Assembly: GCA_050185515.1 (NCBI GenBank)
Contig: JBFWZG010000070.1
Coordinates: 1 to 17,286, forward strand
Direction of reading: 5' to 3'
Length of the DNA stretch: 17,286 nucleotides
DNA from: JAQSWP01 sp050185515
GTDB taxonomy: Bacteria; Pseudomonadota; Alphaproteobacteria; Reyranellales; JAQSWP01
In this document: in pieces, positions 12,787 to 17,286 of the stretch
Layout: each line of letters opens with the position of its first letter
Numbering within the stretch: the stretch's first letter is position 1
Translations under genes and position numbers: made by a program
Notes under the pieces: model-generated
The model's input: the letters and a program-made list of their open reading frames with translations, nothing else
Told to the model about the DNA's origin: nothing
The model's database searches: none

Positions 12787-14160
12787 TCAAGGCTTGCCGA
12801 GTATCGCCTCGCCCGAATAGTAGTTCTGCCACGCGAACCAGAAGGCATTGTGGCCGGGCAGGCGCGGCAGCGTCTCGCCGCCCGGCCCGACCAGCGCGTC
12901 CTCCGTCAACTTCCAGGTCTTGCCCTCGGCGACGATCTCGTTCGGCGTTGCACCGGCGGAGAAGCTGCGCCGGTCGCGACGATAGGCGCGCACGGTTTCG
13001 CTCGTGGCGTCGCCGACCAGCACCACCTCGACATCGCCGACCTCGTCGTTCACGACCTTGCCACCGGCGAAGGACTTGATCGGCCACGCCTTGTGTCCCT
13101 CGGGCAGCCGCACGGCGAAGACGTAATCCTTGGGCTGCAGCCGCCAATCGGTGACGTTGGCGGGAAACATCATGGCCGGCCGGTTGAAGTAGTCGCCATA
13201 GGGCTTGCCGGGCGAGTAGTCGCGCTTGTGGCCGGTGTCGAGCGAGAGAACCTTGGTGTCGGGATGCATTTCGCGCCAGGTCTGCCAGCGCGTCACGACC
13301 ACGGGACGCACTTTCAGCTCGATACCGGAGCCGACCAGCTTGCCGACCACCGGCCGGCCGGTGAACTGGTTCCACAGCGAGTCGGACTGGCGGTCGTACA
13401 TCAGCTTGTTGGAGCGGTACAGCAGGCCCGAGGAGCCGAACTCGAAGGGAAAGGCGCGGCCTTCGGGCAGCGTCTCGAACAGGATCGCCGCGCCGCACAG
13501 AGTGCAATAGGCCAGCGCCACGCGCACGCCGCCGACCGTGTCGTTGGCCATCTCGTGCCAGTCCATGATGCGCTGCGGATAGGCGCGATTGTCGCCGTTG
13601 ATGCTGACCCCGAACACCAGCTCGTTGTCGTGCAGCCACGAGCCTTCTGCGGCCGGCGTGAACTTGGGATCGACCAGCGCCGGGATTCCGTCGACGCTGA
13701 CGCCGCCCCAGGCGATTTCCTCGAGCCGGATCTCGGTGGCGACCCCCGGATAGACGAAGCGCAGGAATTCGAGATCGATCTGGCCCAGGAAGCGCGCCTT
13801 GACCGTGTCGTAACCGGCAAACGGCTTGAACTGCGGATTGGCCTCCTGCCACAGCATCCATTCGAACCAGGCGGTCTTGATATCGGCGCCGGTCACCTGG
13901 CGCAGGATCTCGGCGATGCGATCGGCGTCCTGGGGAAAGAACGGCATCAGTTCTATCAATGGCGCGGCGATCTCCGGCTTGTTGCGCGCGGCGACCTTCT
14001 CGATCGCCTCCGCCCGCGCCTTGTCGTTCATGGTGAACATGTCGGTCGCGGCCCGCACCATCTCCTCGTCGATGGGCGTGCCGGGCGGCGGGTTCTGCGC
14101 CAGCGCGGTGGTGGCGAGGAGGATCAGGATGCTGGCGGCGAGGGCGCGAAATCGGATCAT
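12787..14160 (-). CDS. Exported DUF3179-domain protein
   Basis: A 457-residue protein of unknown function. Residues 1-21 are a signal peptide ending ALA-Q, so it should be exported. The DUF3179 core begins near residue 145, with AYPQRIMDWHEMAND (193-207), AYCTLCGAAILF (217-228) containing the cysteine pair C219/C222, and YDRQSDSLWNQFTGRPVVG (255-273). The conserved C-x-x-C with nearby histidine and tryptophans suggests a metal, haem or redox site, but this is a guess. The N-terminal part (about 30-120) is helical and less conserved. The start at 14160 is placed by the signal peptide; the frame is open to 14346 but runs into uvrA. No clear ribosome binding site precedes it, and a six-pair hairpin (14161-14178) abuts the ATG. 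Confidence 0.85.
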   Translation of the reverse strand: MIRFRALAASILILLATTALAQNPPPGTPIDEEMVRAATDMFTMNDKARAEAIEKVAARNKPEIAAPLIELMPFFPQDADRIAEILRQVTGADIKTAWFEWMLWQEANPQFKPFAGYDTVKARFLGQIDLEFLRFVYPGVATEIRLEEIAWGGVSVDGIPALVDPKFTPAAEGSWLHDNELVFGVSINGDNRAYPQRIMDWHEMANDTVGGVRVALAYCTLCGAAILFETLPEGRAFPFEFGSSGLLYRSNKLMYDRQSDSLWNQFTGRPVVGKLVGSGIELKVRPVVVTRWQTWREMHPDTKVLSLDTGHKRDYSPGKPYGDYFNRPAMMFPANVTDWRLQPKDYVFAVRLPEGHKAWPIKSFAGGKVVNDEVGDVEVVLVGDATSETVRAYRRDRRSFSAGATPNEIVAEGKTWKLTEDALVGPGGETLPRLPGHNAFWFAWQNYYSGEAILGKP

Positions 14161-14178
14161 GCCGCCGAGAGTGGCGGC
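14161..14178 (-). other. Hairpin directly upstream of the DUF3179 start codon
   Basis: GCCGCC (14161-14166) pairs with GGCGGC (14173-14178) around a six-base loop, adjoining the ATG on the minus strand. It lies where a ribosome binding site would be expected. The rest of the 82-base gap to uvrA shows no T-run terminator. Confidence 0.35.
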
Positions 14179-14242
14179 CGCATCCGCGGTTCGCAAGCCG
14201 CTCGCGCGCGCTTCAGCGAAAAGTGAGATAAGGCGCGAGAGG

Positions 14243-17107
14243 TCAGGCCCGCTTGCGGGCCTTGGCAGGAGCCGCGGCGCCGCGGCGGCGCAGATAGGGC
14301 GAGAGGTATTGCCCGGTAAAGCTGGCCTTGGCCGCCGCCACGTCATCCGGCGTGCCGCTGGCGACGATCGATCCGCCGCCCGCCCCGCCGCCGGGCCCCA
14401 GGTCGACCACCCAGTCGGCGGTCTTGATCACCTCGAGATTGTGCTCGATCACCAGCACCGTGTTGCCGGTCTCGACCAGCCGGTGCAGCACTTCGAGCAG
14501 CTTGCGGACGTCGTCGAAATGCAGCCCAGTCGTCGGCTCGTCGAGAATATAGAGCGTGCGGCCGGTGGCGCGGCGCGACAGCTCCTTGGCCAGCTTGACC
14601 CTCTGCGCCTCGCCGCCCGACAGGGTCGTCGCCTGCTGGCCGACATGGATGTAGCCCAGGCCCACCTGCTGCAAGGTCACCAGCTTGTCGCGAACGGCGG
14701 GCACGGCCTTGAAGAACTCGGCGCCCTCGTCGACCGTCATGTCGAGCACGTCGGCGATCGACTTGCCGCGAAACTGCACTTCCAGCGTCTCGCGGTTGTA
14801 GCGGCGGCCCTTGCAGACGTCGCACTGCACGTAGACGTCGGGCAGGAAGTGCATCTCGATCTTGATCATGCCGTCGCCCTGGCATGCCTCGCAGCGACCG
14901 CCCTTGACGTTGAACGAGAAGCGGCCTGGCTTGTAGCCTCGCTCGGTCGATTCGGGAAGCTGGGCGAACCAGTCGCGAATCGGCGTGAAGGCGCCGGTAT
15001 AGGTCGCGGGATTGGAGCGCGGCGTGCGGCCGATCGGCGACTGGTCGATGTCGATGACCTTGTCGAGATGTTCCAGTCCGAGAATCTGGTCGTGCTCGCC
15101 GGGCTGCTCGCGCGCGCCATTGAGCTTCTTGGCCAGCGCCTTGTAGAGCGTTTCGATGATCAGGGTCGACTTGCCCGATCCCGACACGCCGGTGATGCAG
15201 GTGAAGGTCCCGAGCGGGATCGACGCGGTGACATTGCGCAGGTTGTTGGCGCGCGCGCCCTTGACGACGATCTCGCGGCCCCTCTTCGGCTGGCGGCGGA
15301 ACTGTGGAACCGGGATTTGCAGCATTCCCGTCAAATACTGGCCGGTCACGCTCCTGGGATTGCGCATCACCTCGTCGGGCGTGCCCTCGGCGACGATGCG
15401 TCCGCCATGCGCGCCGGCGCCCGGTCCCATGTCGATCAGATGATCGGCGGCGCGGATCGCATCCTCGTCGTGTTCGACCACTATCACCGTGTTGCCGATG
15501 TCGCGCAGCCGCCGCAGCGTCGCCAGCAGCCGGTCGTTGTCGCGCTGGTGCAGGCCGATCGACGGCTCGTCCAGCACGTAGAGCACGCCGGTGAGGCCCG
15601 ATCCGATCTGCGAGGCGAGGCGAATGCGCTGGCTTTCGCCGCCCGATAGCGTACCGGAGGATCGATCGAGCGTCAGGTAGTCGAGGCCGACGTTGTTGAG
15701 GAATCCCAGCCGCTCGTTGATCTCCTTGAGGATGCGGGCGGCGATCTCCTTCTGCTTTGCCGTGAGCTTCTTGCCCAGTCCTGCGAACCATTCGACCGCT
15801 TCGGCGATCGACAGCGCCGTCACCTCCGAGATGTTGCGCATGCCAATCTTGACCGCCAGCGCTTCCGGCTTGAGGCGCGCGCCATGGCAAGCCTCGCACT
15901 CGGTGACGTTCTGGAATCGCTCCAGCTCCTCGCGGACCCACGACGAATCGGTCTCGCGGAAACGGCGGTCCATGCTGGGAACGACGCCCTCGAACGGCTT
16001 GGTCGTCTGGTACTGGCGGATGCCGTCGTCGTATTTCATCACCACCGCTTCCCCGCCGGTGCCCTGCAGGATGGCGGTGCGGATCTTGGCCGGCAGATCC
16101 TTCCACGGCGTCGACATCTTGACCTTGAAGTGCCGGGCCAGGCTCTCCAGCGTCTGTCCGTAATACTGCGAGGAGGAATCGGCCCAGGGCGCGATGGCGC
16201 CCTCGGCCAGCGACAGGCGCGTATCGGGCACCACGAGCTCGGGGTCGAAGAACATCTTGCTGCCCAGCCCGTCGCAGACCGGGCAGGCGCCCTGCGGCGA
16301 GTTGAAGGAGAACAGGCGCGGCTCGATCTCGTCGATGGTGAAGCCAGAGACCGGGCAGGCGAAGCGCGCCGAGAAGATCGTGCGCTCGCCCGTATCGGCG
16401 TTCTCGGCCACCGCGATGCTGTCGGCCAGGCCCAGCGCGGTCTCGAGCGAATCGGCAAGCCGGTTGCCGAGATCGGGCTTCAGCACGATACGGTCGACCA
16501 CCACGTCGATATCGTGCTTGAATTTCTTGTCGAGCGCCGGCGCCTGATCGATCTCGTAGAGCTTGCCGTCGATCTTGACGCGCTGGAAGCCGCGCTTCTG
16601 CAGTTCGGCCAGCTCCTTGCGGTACTCGCCCTTGCGGCCGCGCACGATCGGCGCCATCAGATAGAGCCGCGTGCCTTCCTTCATTTCGTTCAGCCGGTCG
16701 ACCATTTGCGATACGGTCTGACTTTCGATCGGCAGGCCGGTTGCCGGCGAGTAGGGTACGCCAATGCGGGCGTAGAGCAGACGCAGATAGTCGTAGATCT
16801 CCGTTACCGTGCCGACGGTCGAGCGCGGGTTGCGCGAGGTGGTTTTCTGCTCGATCGAGATGGCCGGCGACAGACCCTCGATCGAATCGACGTCGGGCTT
16901 CTGCATCAGCTCGAGGAACTGGCGGGCATAGGCCGACAGGCTCTCGACATAGCGGCGCTGGCCTTCGGCATAGATCGTGTCGAAGGCGAGCGACGACTTG
17001 CCCGAGCCGGAGAGGCCGGTGATCACTACGAGCTTCTCGCGCGGAATGTCCACGTCGACGTTCTTCAGATTGTGCTCGCGCGCGCCGCGAATGCTGATCG
17101 AATCCAT
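14243..17107 (-). CDS. uvrA: Excinuclease ABC subunit UvrA
   Basis: A 954-residue DNA-damage sensor of nucleotide excision repair that loads UvrB at lesions. It has two ABC ATPase modules. The first has Walker A GLSGSGKSS (31-39), signature LSGGESQ (487-493) and Walker B VLYVLDEP (508-515). The second has Walker A GVSGSGKST (640-648), signature LSGGEAQ (829-835) and LDEPTTG (855-861). The C-terminal zinc finger is intact (C739, C742, C762, C765). The first zinc site has C251, C275 and C278 but S254 where the fourth cysteine is expected; this CPVSGF variant is, to my knowledge, common in Alphaproteobacteria. The ATG at 17107 fits the family N-terminus (MDSISIRGAREHNL), although its ribosome binding site is weak. 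The upstream in-frame extension to 17173 lies in a terminator. Confidence 0.97.
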   Translation of the reverse strand: MDSISIRGAREHNLKNVDVDIPREKLVVITGLSGSGKSSLAFDTIYAEGQRRYVESLSAYARQFLELMQKPDVDSIEGLSPAISIEQKTTSRNPRSTVGTVTEIYDYLRLLYARIGVPYSPATGLPIESQTVSQMVDRLNEMKEGTRLYLMAPIVRGRKGEYRKELAELQKRGFQRVKIDGKLYEIDQAPALDKKFKHDIDVVVDRIVLKPDLGNRLADSLETALGLADSIAVAENADTGERTIFSARFACPVSGFTIDEIEPRLFSFNSPQGACPVCDGLGSKMFFDPELVVPDTRLSLAEGAIAPWADSSSQYYGQTLESLARHFKVKMSTPWKDLPAKIRTAILQGTGGEAVVMKYDDGIRQYQTTKPFEGVVPSMDRRFRETDSSWVREELERFQNVTECEACHGARLKPEALAVKIGMRNISEVTALSIAEAVEWFAGLGKKLTAKQKEIAARILKEINERLGFLNNVGLDYLTLDRSSGTLSGGESQRIRLASQIGSGLTGVLYVLDEPSIGLHQRDNDRLLATLRRLRDIGNTVIVVEHDEDAIRAADHLIDMGPGAGAHGGRIVAEGTPDEVMRNPRSVTGQYLTGMLQIPVPQFRRQPKRGREIVVKGARANNLRNVTASIPLGTFTCITGVSGSGKSTLIIETLYKALAKKLNGAREQPGEHDQILGLEHLDKVIDIDQSPIGRTPRSNPATYTGAFTPIRDWFAQLPESTERGYKPGRFSFNVKGGRCEACQGDGMIKIEMHFLPDVYVQCDVCKGRRYNRETLEVQFRGKSIADVLDMTVDEGAEFFKAVPAVRDKLVTLQQVGLGYIHVGQQATTLSGGEAQRVKLAKELSRRATGRTLYILDEPTTGLHFDDVRKLLEVLHRLVETGNTVLVIEHNLEVIKTADWVVDLGPGGGAGGGSIVASGTPDDVAAAKASFTGQYLSPYLRRRGAAAPAKARKRA

Positions 17108-17143
17108 GCGAATTTTTACCGTGCCGGAAGGGGCGGTATTGCG

Positions 17144-17158
17144 GAACCGCCTAAAAAC
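17144..17158 (-). promoter_or_regulatory. Possible LexA (SOS) box upstream of uvrA
   Basis: Read on the minus strand: GTTT, seven bases, GTTC. The alphaproteobacterial LexA box is GTTC-N7-GTTC, so this has one mismatch in eight. It lies about 37 bases before the uvrA ATG, a sensible operator position, and uvrA is often an SOS gene. The match is short and overlaps the T-run of a terminator, so chance is possible. Confidence 0.3.
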
Positions 17159-17186
17159 ACCGGCCGGTCGCAAGGACCGGCCGGTG
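17151..17186 (-). terminator. Rho-independent terminator upstream of uvrA
   Basis: A perfect 12-pair stem (17158-17169 with 17175-17186, loop of five) is followed on the minus strand by TTTTTAGG. It is therefore oriented to end a leftward gene entering from the right edge, with its stop 12 bases before the stem. It insulates uvrA from that gene. Confidence 0.8.
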
Positions 17187-17197
17187 ATGCACCGATA

Positions 17198-17286
17198 TTA
17201 TGGGGTGCCGGCGCGGATTTTCCAGCGCCACGGCTGCCAGCGAAACGCTAGCGCTGTGGGTATTTTACCGCTTGTCAGCGGCAAAT
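17198..17286 (-). CDS. 3' end of an unidentified leftward gene (partial)
   Basis: One minus-strand frame is open from the window edge and ends in TAA at 17198-17200, giving 28 residues that end FRWQPWRWKIRAGTP. The other two frames are stopped early. A strong terminator in the right orientation starts 12 bases after the stop, which supports a real gene end. The peptide is too short for me to recognise. Confidence 0.45.
   Translation of the reverse strand, partial: LPLTSGKIPTALAFRWQPWRWKIRAGTP

Noticed and set aside
14157..14183. Eight-codon upstream ORF whose stop overlaps the DUF3179 start
   Set aside because: It has no ribosome binding site and is too short to support. It is formed by the hairpin sequence.
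13826..15649. 607-codon open frame on the plus strand
   Set aside because: It is antisense to uvrA and the DUF3179 gene, with low-complexity His/Arg/Val composition. The opposite strand has full family motifs.
1..17286. Mobile elements, CRISPR arrays, phage genes, tRNA or rRNA genes
   Set aside because: None of their signatures was seen. All larger stretches are explained by chromosomal genes of normal composition.

Overview
This is a GC-rich, almost fully coding chromosomal segment with the gene order and protein signatures of an Alphaproteobacterium. The pointers are serS-surE-pcm-(LysM/M23 lipoprotein), a DUF815 ATPase, yajC-secD-secF followed by a Mth938-like gene, TrmFO, and a UvrA with an alphaproteobacterial-type zinc-finger region. 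A Rhodospirillales-like lineage is plausible, but I cannot fix the order or genus from sequence alone. I see no phage, insertion sequence, CRISPR array, rRNA or tRNA.

Layout, left to right. (1) 1-2614, rightward: the last 24 codons of serS, then surE, pcm (start overlaps the surE stop) and an NlpD-like LysM/M23 lipoprotein with a degenerate peptidase site. (2) 2615-2729: two facing copies of a short palindromic repeat, the second of which is a good terminator for the leftward neighbour. (3) 2730-3596, leftward: DUF815 AAA+ ATPase. (4) 3787-7501, rightward: yajC, secD, secF (with an unusually long periplasmic part) and a Mth938/NDUFAF3-like gene, ending at a two-way terminator. (5) 7554-9006, leftward: a PuuD-type membrane protein without its cytochrome domain, and a short degenerate squalene/phytoene-synthase-like protein. 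(6) 9095-9949, rightward: an NDUFAF6-like member of the same fold family. (7) 9990-10930, rightward: an SmtB/CzrA-type ArsR regulator overlapping a small CDF metal exporter gene, with a clear AT-rich promoter/operator. (8) 10934-12298, leftward: trmFO. (9) 12390-12779, rightward: a Rid-family protein lacking the catalytic arginine. (10) 12787-17107, leftward: an exported DUF3179 protein and uvrA. (11) 17198-17286, leftward: the probable tail of another gene with its terminator.

How the genes work together: YajC, SecD and SecF form the Sec accessory complex. The Mth938-like and NDUFAF6-like proteins resemble the two mitochondrial complex I assembly factors NDUFAF3 and NDUFAF6, which suggests a membrane-protein/respiratory-complex assembly neighbourhood here broken by two leftward genes. 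ArsR-CDF looks like a self-contained metal sensing and efflux operon. Pcm and UvrA belong to protein and DNA repair, SurE to nucleotide metabolism, TrmFO to tRNA modification.

The most interesting part is 7.1-10.0 kb: two divergently arranged proteins of the squalene/phytoene synthase fold, neither with the aspartate-rich catalytic motifs, beside an NDUFAF3-like gene. This is a candidate assembly module rather than a terpenoid pathway. All calls rest on reading the sequence and on family knowledge; no searches were run.
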